From Actinomycetota bacterium (lineage in GTDB: Bacteria > Actinomycetota > Geothermincolia > Geothermincolales > RBG-13-55-18), in contig JASEFK010000002.1 in assembly GCA_030019255.1 (NCBI GenBank), positions 109,347-173,346 of the forward strand: 64,000 nt of DNA. The letters are read 5' to 3'. Made by a program: the position numbers and the translations under genes. The notes beneath the pieces are model-generated. The model did not search any database and was not told where the DNA came from. It saw only the letters and a program-made list of their open reading frames with translations. This document shows, one piece after another, positions 42,026 to 52,080 of the stretch. Numbering within the stretch: position 1 is the stretch's first letter; each line of letters starts with the position of its first letter.

Positions 42026-42415
42026 TCAGCAGATGTCGTCGGCGGCCACGTGGTCTTCCACGTGGGTTATGCGGTTGAGCTCGTCCACGTACACGATACG
42101 CGGCTTGAGGTCCCGGACGTCCTCCTCGTCCACCACGGCGAAGGAAAAGATGATCACCTTGTCCCCGCGGTGGATGAGCCGCGCCGCGGCGCCGTTCATG
42201 GTGATGGTGCCCGATCCGGGGACGCCACCTATGACGTAGGTCTCCAGGCGATTCCCGTTGTCCACGTCCACCACCATGACCTTCTCGTAGGGAAGGAGGT
42301 CCGCCGCCCGCATGAGCTCCTCGTCGATGGTGATGCTTCCCACGTAGTGGAGGTCGGCGTCGGTGACCGTGGCCCGGTGGATCTTGCTCTTGAGCATGAT
42401 ACGACGTCTGGCCAT
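42026..42415 (-). CDS. panD: aspartate 1-decarboxylase
   Basis: PanD (129 residues as proenzyme) makes beta-alanine. The self-cleavage site is intact in [10 protein letters not shown] (Gly-Ser, giving the pyruvoyl group). [20 protein letters not shown] and [17 protein letters not shown] are typical. ATG 42415 gives a six-residue extension (MARRRI) common in the family; an internal ATG is at 42397. Beta-alanine and pantoate are joined by PanC, encoded upstream. Confidence 0.96.
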   Translation of the reverse strand: MARRRIMLKSKIHRATVTDADLHYVGSITIDEELMRAADLLPYEKVMVVDVDNGNRLETYVIGGVPGSGTITMNGAAARLIHRGDKVIIFSFAVVDEEDVRDLKPRIVYVDELNRITHVEDHVAADDIC

Positions 42416-42750
42416 CTCACTACCCTGCGTGCCTCGCTCCTCGCCTCTGCGCCTCCGCTCGACGCCGGGCTGTCCCCAATAAATATAACATAACAACCGC
42501 CCGGGAAAAATCGGGGTCGCGTCTCCGTCCTTCGCCGGCCGCTCCGAGGCGGCGGAGGGGGGTTCCGTGAAAAAATTTAAAGGGCGGATATCGAGGACTG
42601 GCCCCATCAAGTTTGACCCCATCAGGAGAAGATGCGGACTCATCCAGAGGAAGTCGCCGAGGGCGAAAATCGAATACCCAACCCCCAGATAAGATGTGGT
42701 CCCATCACGAGGAAGCTGCGGAGGGCGAATAATCGAATATACGACCCCCA
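42416..42750. other. panC-panD gap with tandem repeats and a -10 box
   Basis: This 335-base gap interrupts the otherwise tight cluster. It holds two imperfect repeats (42631-42750) and, nearer panD, an AT-rich stretch with TATATT (minus, around 42486-42491) that may be the -10 of a separate panD promoter. Confidence 0.45.
42631..42750. repeat. two imperfect 57-58 bp tandem repeats
   Basis: GATGCGGACTCATCCAGAGG (42631) and GATGTGGTCCCATCACGAGG (42693) begin two copies sharing GAGGGCGAA, AATCGAATA and a final ACCCCCA. The second copy ends directly at the panC stop codon. Nearby GATGGGGTCAAAC and GATGGGGCC half-units suggest a larger decayed array of REP type. Confidence 0.75.
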
Positions 42751-43596
42751 TTAAACGTCGAGGAGTACGTTGTCTATGAGGCGGGCTTTCCCCACCCGCG
42801 CCGCCAGGGCGATGAGCACCTTGCCCTGCAGCCGTTCCACGGGGCGCAGCCCCTCCCAGTCCACCGCCTCGACGTACTCCGGCTCCACCAGGGGTTCGGA
42901 TTCCAGTATCTCCCGCACCGCCGAGAGCACCTTGCGGGCCTCCCTCTCTCCTTCGCGCACCATGTCCTCCGCCCGGCGCAGGGAGCGGTAGAGGGCGGTA
43001 GCCGCCCTCCTCTCCTCCGGCCGGAGGTAGACGTTGCGGGAGCTCATGGCCAGCCCGTCATCCTCCCTCACCGTGGGACAGACCACGATCTGGATGTCGA
43101 AGTTGAGGTCCTCCACCATCTTCTGGATGACCCTCACCTGCTGGGCGTCCTTGAGGCCAAAGTAAGCGCGGTGGGCGGGGATTATATGGAAGAGCTTGGT
43201 AACCACGGTGGCCACGCCGCGGAAGTGCCCCGGGCGCGAGGCCCCGCACAGGCCCTCGGTTATACCCTCCACCTCCACGAAGGTGAGATAGGGCTGGGGA
43301 TACATGTCCTCCACCCGGGGATGGAAGATGCAGTCCACGCCCGCCTGCCTCGCTATCTCCACATCCCGCTCCAGGTCGCGGGGATAATCCTTGAAGTCCT
43401 CGTGTGGACCGAACTGGGTGGGGTTGACGAAGAGGCTGACCACCACGAAATCGTTCTCCTCCCGTGCGGCGCGCATGAGGCTCACGTGCCCGGGATGGAA
43501 GAACCCCATCGTGGGCACCAGGCCCACGCTCTGCCCCGCCTCCCGGCGCTCCATGACCAGCCGGGTCATCTCCCGCGGCGCGGTGACGATGTGCAT
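42751..43596 (-). CDS. panC: pantothenate synthetase
   Basis: PanC (281 residues) ligates pantoate and beta-alanine using ATP. The nucleotide motif [20 protein letters not shown] (HxGH-type) and [20 protein letters not shown] are intact, as are [20 protein letters not shown] and GLAMSSRN. Start ATG 43596 has GGAGGA six bases upstream; the frame continues far upstream only by chance. Confidence 0.97.
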   Translation of the reverse strand: MHIVTAPREMTRLVMERREAGQSVGLVPTMGFFHPGHVSLMRAAREENDFVVVSLFVNPTQFGPHEDFKDYPRDLERDVEIARQAGVDCIFHPRVEDMYPQPYLTFVEVEGITEGLCGASRPGHFRGVATVVTKLFHIIPAHRAYFGLKDAQQVRVIQKMVEDLNFDIQIVVCPTVREDDGLAMSSRNVYLRPEERRAATALYRSLRRAEDMVREGEREARKVLSAVREILESEPLVEPEYVEAVDWEGLRPVERLQGKVLIALAARVGKARLIDNVLLDV

Positions 43597-43658
43597 CCGG
43601 TTTCCTCCAGGTTCATGTCCTTCCTCGTGCCGGCCGGGCAAACCGTGGCTATCTTCCC

Positions 43659-44546
43659 TCAGGAATAGCGCTCCAGGAGTTCGGCTATCTCCTGGCTCCT
43701 GGAGCGGCTCAAGTTGGCCTCCGCCAGGTCCAGGGCGAAGCGGGTCAGGGCCACGTAGGCCCGCAGGTGCTTCTCCCTGCCCTCCTCCTCCAGCTTCTCC
43801 AGGTGGCGCCTTATGATCCCTATGTCCCCCCTGGCCACGGGACCGGTGAGAGCCATCTCCGTCCCCAGGCGACGCAGGTTGCCCACCGTGCCCTCGATGA
43901 GGGGGAGCAGGGCCCGAAGGGCTTTCTCGCCTTCCATGCCGATCTCCTGGTAGAGCAGCTCCGCCGCATGCTCCAGGGCCACCAGCAGGTTGCTGGCCAT
44001 CACCGCCCCCAGGTGGTAGAGGACCTTGTGCTCCTCCTCCAGCCGGACGGGTTCCCCGCCCAGCAAGCGCACCAGGCCTTCCGCCCATTCCCCGGTGCGC
44101 GGGTCCCTGACGGTTACCGCGAATACCGAGCCCGGTATCTTCTTCACCGCCCCCCTGACGTCGGCGAAGGTCTGGAGGGGATGGATGCTCGCCGTGGCCG
44201 CCCCCGCCTCCTCCGCCGCCTCCAGCACGTCGAGGCCCAAGGCTCCGCTCATGTGCACCACGTAATTTCCCCTCTTGATGGCCCCTGCGCTGGCCAGGGT
44301 AATGCAGGCGTCGGCGATGAGATCGTCGGGAGTGGTGAGGAGCAGCACGTTCCCCCTTCTCGCCGCCTTGACCATGTCCGTGGTCAGGTAGGCCCGGGGA
44401 AGGTACTCCCTCACCTTCTGCAGGGATTCCTCGCTGCGGCAAGCCACGGCGGCGACCTCCCGTCCCGCCTGGAGCAAAAGGTAGCCCACCGCGGTGCCCA
44501 CCCGTCCGCCCCCGATGACCACGAAACGGTCGCTCCTCTTAACCAC
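43659..44546 (-). CDS. Rossmann-fold DUF2520 protein, putative reductase
   Basis: The product (295 residues) has an N-terminal NAD(P)-binding fold (FVVIGGGRVGTAVGYLLLQA) and the DUF2520 C-terminal helical domain, resembling 6-phosphogluconate or ketopantoate reductase architecture. LLLTTPDDLIADAC, HMSGALGLDVL and SIHPLQTF are typical of this family. Its gene sits between folK and panC as Rv3603c does near panC in Mycobacterium tuberculosis. No panE/panG is visible in the window, so ketopantoate reduction is a reasonable guess only. The GTG start overlaps folK by eight bases. Confidence 0.85.
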   Translation of the reverse strand: MVKRSDRFVVIGGGRVGTAVGYLLLQAGREVAAVACRSEESLQKVREYLPRAYLTTDMVKAARRGNVLLLTTPDDLIADACITLASAGAIKRGNYVVHMSGALGLDVLEAAEEAGAATASIHPLQTFADVRGAVKKIPGSVFAVTVRDPRTGEWAEGLVRLLGGEPVRLEEEHKVLYHLGAVMASNLLVALEHAAELLYQEIGMEGEKALRALLPLIEGTVGNLRRLGTEMALTGPVARGDIGIIRRHLEKLEEEGREKHLRAYVALTRFALDLAEANLSRSRSQEIAELLERYS

Positions 44547-45042
44547 GCCACTCCCCCTCCTCGAAACGGCCCACCCGTCGCAGCCCCGTCGGCGCTCCCC
44601 CCTCCCGGCCGGCCGAGGGCGCCCGTCCGGGGTCCAGCTCCCACAAGGGGACCAGGACGAAATCCCGCTCCGCTATGCGGGGATGGGGTATCACCAGGTC
44701 CTCCTCCTCCCAGGCGATATCGTCGTACAGCAGGATGTCCACGTCAATCACCCTCGGCCCCCAGCGCACATCCCTAACCCTTCCCAGGGCCTCCTCCACC
44801 TCACGGCAGGCCTCCAGCATCTCCCGCGGGCTGCGCCGGGTGGAGACCAGGGCCACCAGGTTGAGGAATTCCGGCTGTTCGACCGGCCCCCAGGGCTCGC
44901 TCTCGTAGATGGAGGACACCTTGAGGACCCTCACCCCAGAGAGGGCGTCGAGCATCCTCAGGGCGGAGAGGAGGTTCTTCCTGCGGTCGCCCAGATTGCT
45001 CCCCAGCCCCAGGTAGACCCGGTGCTCGCGGCTTCCCTCCAC
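44539..45042 (-). CDS. folK: HPPK: hydroxymethyldihydropterin pyrophosphokinase
   Basis: FolK (167 residues) activates hydroxymethyl-dihydropterin with ATP for dihydropteroate synthase. Signatures: VYLGLGSNLGDRRKNLLSAL, SSIYESEPWGPVEQPEFLNL, and the loop RWGPRVIDVDILLYDD, then IPHPRIAERDFVLVPLWEL. GTG start behind GGGAGGGG. It ends inside the start of the DUF2520 gene, so the two are coupled. Confidence 0.96.
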   Translation of the reverse strand: MEGSREHRVYLGLGSNLGDRRKNLLSALRMLDALSGVRVLKVSSIYESEPWGPVEQPEFLNLVALVSTRRSPREMLEACREVEEALGRVRDVRWGPRVIDVDILLYDDIAWEEEDLVIPHPRIAERDFVLVPLWELDPGRAPSAGREGGAPTGLRRVGRFEEGEWRG

Positions 45043-45071
45043 GCACCCCTCCCATCCACATGGCGGGACCT

Positions 45072-45458
45072 TCAGCTCCCGGCATCGCGGCGGAAGACCA
45101 TCTCCGCGGCCACGTCGCCCACCTCGCAGCTCAGGGGCGCCTCCGGCTTATGCACCCGGACCAGCACCCGCGTCGCCGGGGTATCGGCCATGATGTACCT
45201 CCCTATCTCCGCCGCCAGGGATTCGATGAGCCGGAAGGGCTTCCCGGACACGATGTCCCGTATGCCCTCCGCCAGCCGGTCGTAGTCCACGGCCAGGGAA
45301 AGGTCGTCCTCCCGCACCGCCGCGGAGGCGTCGTACTCCAGCTCCACGTCCACCCGGAAGACCTGGCCCTTCTCCCGCTCCTGCGCGGTGCAGCCGTGGT
45401 ATCCGTAGGCCTTCAGCCCGGTTATCAGGATCCTCGCCATGCCTTTCCGGTCGCTCAC
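45072..45458 (-). CDS. folB: dihydroneopterin aldolase
   Basis: FolB (128 residues) cleaves dihydroneopterin. The motifs RILITGLKAYGYHGCTAQER, VDYDRLAEGIRDIV and RLIESLAAEIGRYI are typical. GTG 45458 is preferred because GGAGAGGGGG lies eight bases upstream; ATG 45440 would give the more usual length but has GGAAAGG almost adjacent. It lies 29 bases before folK. Confidence 0.94.
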   Translation of the reverse strand: MSDRKGMARILITGLKAYGYHGCTAQEREKGQVFRVDVELEYDASAAVREDDLSLAVDYDRLAEGIRDIVSGKPFRLIESLAAEIGRYIMADTPATRVLVRVHKPEAPLSCEVGDVAAEMVFRRDAGS

Positions 45459-45556
45459 GCCTCGAGCCCCCTCTCCTTCCCCGGCCGAACGCGCTCCTCA
45501 AGGTCGTCTTCTGCGCCCCCGCCCCTCACTTCTTGAATTCCTTCCCTTGACGTGCT

Positions 45557-45652
45557 GTGGAAATATCTACCACTTCGCCGCCCTTTCTTCCGTTTACCCC
45601 GCGGGAAGCGGGCTTCAACCCGTACCCAGATTGAATATGGTAGTATTTACCA
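45557..45652. promoter_or_regulatory. two palindromic sites upstream of folB
   Basis: GTGGAAATATCTACCAC (45557-45573) and TGGTAGTATTTACCA (45638-45652) are inverted repeats 80 bases apart in the 285-base gap between the cyclophilin and folB genes. The second has perfect TGGTA/TACCA arms with a five-base centre. Two such sites in front of a folate gene suggest an operator pair; no regulator is identified. Confidence 0.45.
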
Positions 45653-45743
45653 CAAAACCTGCTCGCTACCGCCGGCCCTCCAGGAGGCGGTCCTCGATTC
45701 CCGGCGGTATCTCCCGGGCCCGGAAACCCGCTGGATCACGGGG

Positions 45744-46424
45744 TCATTCCACCCTGGCCGAGACGAGGGTGTCCGTGGTCTCCAGGGAATCCACCACCTC
45801 CATGCCCTTGATAACCTTCCCGAAGACGGTGAAGTAGGTATCCAGGAAGGTGGAGTCCCGCTTGAGGATGTAGAAGTCGGTGGTGGCGGAGTCGGGCTCC
45901 GGGAGCTGGGTCTCGGGGTCGTTGGGCTTGGCCATGCCCACCATGCCCCGCAGGTTGGAGAGGCCGATCTCGTCCGCCACCTTCTCCACCTCGGCGTCCC
46001 GGGAGATGGCCTCCTCCAGGGCCGCCTGGTCGGGCTCGGCCTCCCCGTACTCCGCGCGCAAGGACTGGTAATGGCTGCCGGTCTGGACCACGAAGTCCTC
46101 CACCCGGTACCAGCGCAGGCCGTCGTAGAAACCCCCGCCCACGAGGTCGGTCACGTGCTGCACGGTGAGGGGAGCCTCCTTACCGTATAGGCCGATGACG
46201 ATCTCCCCCTTGGTGGTCTCCAGCACCAGTCGGGAAGTGACCTTGGGCTCCTTTTCCTTGGTTTTTAGGTGGTTGACCAAAAAGACCAGTCCTACGGTTA
46301 TCCCTACCGCGGCCAAGACCCCCGCCACCGCCAGGACCCGCATCCGGAGGTCCCTCTTCCTCTCCCGCTCCTTCCTGGCCTCCTCTTCCTTGCGCTGCTG
46401 CTTCAATTTCTGGGCCCGACCCAC
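45744..46424 (-). CDS. membrane-anchored cyclophilin-type peptidyl-prolyl isomerase
   Basis: The 226-residue product has a highly charged N-terminal tip (about 28 residues, mostly K, R, E, Q), one membrane helix (VLAVAGVLAAVGITVGLVFL) and an external cyclophilin domain from about residue 62. The domain shows ETTKGEIVIGLYGKEAPLTV, GGGFYDGLRWYRVEDFVVQT and GMVGMAKPNDPETQLPEPDS, then TVFGKVIKGMEVVD. It should help fold exported proteins. GTG start with GGAGG five bases upstream. It is inserted between folP and folB, where the Mycobacterium cluster has none. Confidence 0.93.
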   Translation of the reverse strand: MGRAQKLKQQRKEEEARKERERKRDLRMRVLAVAGVLAAVGITVGLVFLVNHLKTKEKEPKVTSRLVLETTKGEIVIGLYGKEAPLTVQHVTDLVGGGFYDGLRWYRVEDFVVQTGSHYQSLRAEYGEAEPDQAALEEAISRDAEVEKVADEIGLSNLRGMVGMAKPNDPETQLPEPDSATTDFYILKRDSTFLDTYFTVFGKVIKGMEVVDSLETTDTLVSARVE

Positions 46425-46477
46425 CTCGACCTCCTGTCGTCCACCGTTCCTCCGCTACCCGGACCGCCGGGGCCCTT

Positions 46478-47710
46478 TCACTCCTCTCCTCCATCCCGCC
46501 ACGGACCCTTTCCGGCGATGGCCTCCGCCACGCGGACCACCCGCACCATCTCCCGCACGTCGTGCACCCGCACGATGTCCGCTCCCCCGGCTACCCCCAA
46601 GGCCACGCTGGCCGCCGTGCCCTCCAGCCTCTCCTCTACCGGAAGATCCAGGATCATGCCGATGAAGGACTTGCGGGAAGTCCCCAAAAGAAGCGGGTAA
46701 CCCAGGGACTTCAGTTCCGGGAGCCGCCGCAGTATCTCCAGATTGTGGCGGAGCGTCTTTCCGAAGCCGATGCCCGGGTCCAGGATGATGTTGGAAGGAT
46801 CGGCCCCGGCCTGCAGGGCCGCCTCCGTCCTCTCCCGCAGGAAGGCGGCGATCTCGCCGATCACGTCATCGTAATGGGGGCTGACCTGCATGTCCTTGGG
46901 CATACCCTGCATGTGCATGAGGCAGAAGGGGACCCCCCGCTCCACCACCAGGGGGAGCATGTCCGGGTCCAGGCGCATGGCGCTTATCTCGTTGACCATG
47001 GCGCACCCCGCGTCCAGGGCGCGGCGGGCCACCTCCGCCTTGGTGGTGTCGATGGACAGGGGGACGCCGGCCCGCTCGGCGAGCTCCTCCACCACGGGCA
47101 TGACCCGCCGGAGCTCCTCGTCCAGGGAGATGAAATCCGACCCCGGCCGGGTGGACTCCCCGCCTATGTCCAGGATGTCCGCGCCTTCCTCCACTAGCCT
47201 CAGGCCGTGTTCCACCGCGGCCTCCACCTGGTAATACCTTCCACCGTCGGAAAAGGAATCCGGGGTCACGTTGACGATGCCCATGACCAGGGTGCGCTCG
47301 CCCAGGCGGTATTCCCTTCCCCCTAGGACCAGGGTCCTCTCCTCCTCCCGGAAGGCGGGGGCCAGGACCTCCTCCAGCTCGGCGGCCAGCGCCTTTAACC
47401 CGAAGGGCTGCTCCTTGAGGCGCGCGATCAGGGCCCGGTAATGCTTGAGGGTCCCGGAGATCACGGCGGGGACCTCCCTCTCCCGGTAGTCGAAGACCTC
47501 CCGCGGGAGGGAGACCTCTCCCCCTATGGAGAGCATGTTCTGCTTGAGGATGTTGGCCGCCCGCGTATCCAGGCGGTCCACCCGGACCACGCGGTGGACC
47601 ATCTTGGGGGCCATGATGGCGCGCCCGCGGTCGCTGGGGCCGATCTCGTCCAGGCGGGCAAAGGCTTCGCGCAGGTCCTCCACCCGGAGCAGGCGAGGGT
47701 TGTACCGCAT
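46478..47710 (-). CDS. folP: dihydropteroate synthase with N-terminal extension
   Basis: The C-terminal 275 residues form the DHPS barrel joining hydroxymethyl-dihydropterin diphosphate and p-aminobenzoate. Motifs: VMGIVNVTPDSFSDGGRYYQ, DILDIGGESTRPGSDF, LSIDTTKAEVARRALDAG and ILDPGIGFGKTLRHNLEILR, ending with VRVHDVREMVRVVRVAEAIA. About 130 extra residues precede it (DRGRAIMAPKMVHRVVRVDR and on), a known variant in some DHPS proteins. ATG start with AGGAGAG; nine bases after folE. Confidence 0.96.
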   Translation of the reverse strand: MRYNPRLLRVEDLREAFARLDEIGPSDRGRAIMAPKMVHRVVRVDRLDTRAANILKQNMLSIGGEVSLPREVFDYREREVPAVISGTLKHYRALIARLKEQPFGLKALAAELEEVLAPAFREEERTLVLGGREYRLGERTLVMGIVNVTPDSFSDGGRYYQVEAAVEHGLRLVEEGADILDIGGESTRPGSDFISLDEELRRVMPVVEELAERAGVPLSIDTTKAEVARRALDAGCAMVNEISAMRLDPDMLPLVVERGVPFCLMHMQGMPKDMQVSPHYDDVIGEIAAFLRERTEAALQAGADPSNIILDPGIGFGKTLRHNLEILRRLPELKSLGYPLLLGTSRKSFIGMILDLPVEERLEGTAASVALGVAGGADIVRVHDVREMVRVVRVAEAIAGKGPWRDGGEE

Positions 47711-47719
47711 GAGCTCTCC

Positions 47720-48286
47720 TCAGCTCTTCTGTCGTATGAGGGCCATGGCCTCGGCGCGTGAAGCGGCATTGGTGTGGAAGGTACCGCGCACCGCGGAGGT
47801 GATGGTCAGGGTGCCCGGCTTCTTCACCCCCCGCATGGACATGCACAGGTGCTCGGCCTCGATGATCACCAGCACTCCCCGCGGCCGGAGGGCCTTGACC
47901 AGGGTGTCGGCGATGGTGGTGGTCAGGCGCTCCTGCACCTGGAGGCGCTTGGAGAGCACGTCCACCACCCGGGCCAGCTTGCTGATGCCGGTTATCTGCC
48001 CCTGTGGCCCGGGGATGTAGGCCACGTGGGCCTTTCCCAGGAAGGGCATGAGGTGATGCTCGCATATGGAGTAGAGGGGGATGTCCTTGACCACGATCAT
48101 CTCCTCGTGTTCCTCGGTAAACATAGCCTGGATGACGCTGGCGGGATCCACGTCCATCCCGCAGAGGATCTCCTCGTACATCTTGGCCACCCGCTCCGGG
48201 GTGTCCACCAGGCCCTCGCGCTCCAGGTCCTCCCCGATCCCCTCGAGGATCAGGCGCACGCCCTGTTTTATCTTCTCCCGGTCCAC
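47720..48286 (-). CDS. folE: GTP cyclohydrolase I
   Basis: FolE (188 residues) makes dihydroneopterin triphosphate from GTP, the first folate step. Zinc ligands are present at C75 and H78 ([20 protein letters not shown]) and C148 ([15 protein letters not shown]). Further: [20 protein letters not shown]. Start GTG 48286 has GGAAGG six bases upstream and fits the family length; the open frame upstream of it, to 48634, is not coding. Confidence 0.97.
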   Translation of the reverse strand: MDREKIKQGVRLILEGIGEDLEREGLVDTPERVAKMYEEILCGMDVDPASVIQAMFTEEHEEMIVVKDIPLYSICEHHLMPFLGKAHVAYIPGPQGQITGISKLARVVDVLSKRLQVQERLTTTIADTLVKALRPRGVLVIIEAEHLCMSMRGVKKPGTLTITSAVRGTFHTNAASRAEAMALIRQKS

Positions 48287-48473
48287 CTCACACCTTCCGC
48301 GCGTCCGGCGGGACCAGCGGTGCCCGCCCCTTCCACCACTTCCCGGCCCGAGGCCTCGTCTCTCCCGGGTTCCGCGGCTTTCCGCCCCGCGGCCGCGAGG
48401 GGCCGTCCTCCCTTCGCTCCGTGCCCATGGGCGGTGCCATGCCGCTCCCGCCCCCGGGAAGCGCCACCCGGAT

Positions 48474-48479
48474 ATTATA
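48474..48479 (-). promoter_or_regulatory. -10 box upstream of folE
   Basis: TATAAT on the minus strand, about 190 bases upstream of the folE GTG, in very GC-rich context. The -35 position is poor, so confidence rests on the -10 alone. Confidence 0.45.
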
Positions 48480-48499
48480 ACGCAAGCCCTGGCGGCCAG

Positions 48500-48541
48500 G
48501 ACCTTTTGGCGAAGGCGGCCGCGGACGCCGCCCAAAAGGTC
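48500..48541. repeat. long inverted repeat between ftsH and folE
   Basis: GACCTTTTGG (48500-48509) and CCAAAAGGTC (48532-48541) are perfect 10-base arms, and inner GCGGC/GCCGC stretches can extend the stem. No U-tract follows in the minus direction, so a classical terminator is doubtful; it lies 20 bases upstream of the folE -10 box. Confidence 0.65.
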
Positions 48542-48617
48542 GCGCCGTCCGCCGCCCACCCCTGCCGGGACCAAATCCAGAGGAGCAATACGGGCATGGA
48601 TGGTCTTGCCTGATTGA

Positions 48618-48635
48618 TTACCATTATTTACCAAA
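48618..48635. promoter_or_regulatory. TGGTAA direct-repeat site upstream of folE
   Basis: On the minus strand TTTGGTAAATAATGGTAA contains two TGGTAA half-sites nine bases apart. The same GGWAAATAATGGTA pattern occurs upstream of hpt (51819-51832) and, in other orientation, at 61748. Possible operator; see findings. Confidence 0.35.
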
Positions 48636-48747
48636 TCTGAAGCGTCGTTTCCGGAACGAAACTAGCGTAGGGCTCCAGGAGCATGGTGAACATAGGCAAC
48701 AGGGGCGACGGAAGCGCGTGCTGATGCCGGAAAGCTCGACTCGAACC

Positions 48748-50727
<1,980 letters not shown>

Positions 50728-51023
50728 GACCTACCGCTCTCCTTTCTCCGGGAAATGCGCCCGGGCGATTCCCCGTGTCCAGGCTGCCGCTCCGTCGCGT
50801 GGTTCCGCCTCAGGGAAGAAACCCCCGCGGGCTCACCTACCCCAGCCGCGCCCCTCGCGTCCCGGCGCCCTTCCTCGCAACCGGTCCCCGTCCTCCTTTC
50901 CGGCGTCCTCCTTTTTAGGGGGCTAACGGGGTCCCGGCGGTTCGTCTTTCCGGATCCGTCCGTCACTTCTCTATTCGACCTCCGGGGCCCGGGCCTGAAA
51001 CCGGGAGGCTGAGCGGCGGAAGC

Positions 51024-51572
51024 TCAGGCGCTTCCCCCCGGTTCCCGGGCCTCCTCGAGCACCCCCACGTAAGGGAGGTGCCGGTAATGTTCCGCGTAAT
51101 CCAGCCCGTACCCCACCACGAAGAGGGGAGGGATGTCGAAGCCGCAGTACTTGACCTCTATGTCCACCTTACGCGCTTCCGGCTTGTTGAGCAAGGCGCA
51201 GATCTCCAGGGAGGCCGGCTCCCTCTGGCGCAGCATCCGGGCGATGTAATCCAGGGTCAACCCGGTGTCCACTATGTCCTCCACCAGGAGCACGTCCCGG
51301 CCCCGAATGTTCAGGTCCAGGTCCTTGATCACCTGCACCACCCCGGAGGTCTCGGTGTCCTTACCGTAGCTGGAGACGGCCACGAAATCCACCTCCAGGG
51401 GGAGGTCCACCCGGCGCACCAGGTCGGCCAGAAAGACGAAGGCCCCCTTGAGGATGCCCACCACCACCAGGTCGCGACCCCGGTAATCCTCGGTGATGCG
51501 GCGGGCCAGTTCCTCCACGCGCTGGTCAAGTTCCCGGCGCCCGATGAGCACCCTGCCGGGCTTCGCTTCCAC
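51024..51572 (-). CDS. hpt: hypoxanthine phosphoribosyltransferase
   Basis: Hpt (182 residues) salvages hypoxanthine/guanine with PRPP. The PRPP loop is DVLLVEDIVDTGLTLDYIAR; other motifs are VVVGILKGAFVFLADLVRRV, VDFVAVSSYGKDTETSG and PPLFVVGYGLDYAEHYRHLP. GTG 51572 follows GGAGGAAGAGG and fits the family; the frame upstream of it is chance. It lies between tilS and ftsH, the conserved actinobacterial order. Confidence 0.96.
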   Translation of the reverse strand: MEAKPGRVLIGRRELDQRVEELARRITEDYRGRDLVVVGILKGAFVFLADLVRRVDLPLEVDFVAVSSYGKDTETSGVVQVIKDLDLNIRGRDVLLVEDIVDTGLTLDYIARMLRQREPASLEICALLNKPEARKVDIEVKYCGFDIPPLFVVGYGLDYAEHYRHLPYVGVLEEAREPGGSA

Positions 51573-52080
51573 CGGCCTCTTCCTCCTTTCTCCCTCCTTT
51601 GTCGTACCGACGGCGCTCCGCGTTCCCGGTAAAGCGGATAGGGTAGGGAGAGCCCTGGCGGGCCCCGGCCTCCTCATTTTACCCCAACCGGGTTCGAGAG
51701 GATACACGGCGAGTGCGAGGGAATCCGGCGGCCCACGTTACAGCGTGGTAAGCGCAGGAGGGTCGCGGCCGCCAGATAAGGAGACAGGTGACCGAAAATT
51801 GATAAAATTATGTAAATATACCATTATTTTCCTGAATTATGATGGGAAAACATCTGATCTTATATTGCAGGATTTCGATTCTCGGGCAGCCCGGAGAGTG
51901 ATGACACCGCCCACCCGGGGAGGAAGGATGCCTCCCTCGGGGAGGGATCATATACGGCGCGGGGGCCGGAGGCCGCCCTGGGGACGGCGGGGCGCGGGCG
52001 GGAGCGCCGCTGCCGTCGCAAAATGGACGGGGAGGAGTCCATCACCCCACGACAACCGAAGATCGAAGACATGACCACCT
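51573..52080. other. AT-rich promoter region upstream of hpt
   Basis: The 508-base gap between tilS and hpt has a strikingly AT-rich island at 51785-51885, with several possible -10 boxes on the minus strand (TATAAG, CATAAT twice) and a GGAAAATAATGGTATA site (51818-51833). The rest is GC-rich and shows no gene. Confidence 0.45.

Larger units (their letters stand above)
48287..48747. other. folE upstream region
   Basis: The 461-base gap between ftsH and folE holds, in transcription order, a TTTGGTAAATAATGGTAA direct-repeat site (48618-48635), a long hairpin (48500-48541) and a TATAAT box (48474-48479). The remaining leader to folE (about 180 bases) shows no frame that I can support and no known folate riboswitch consensus. 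Confidence 0.5.

Noticed and set aside
48287-48473. Tetrahydrofolate riboswitch upstream of folE
   Set aside because: The leader lacks the conserved pairing and loop sequences of the known folate riboswitch class as far as I can read by eye.
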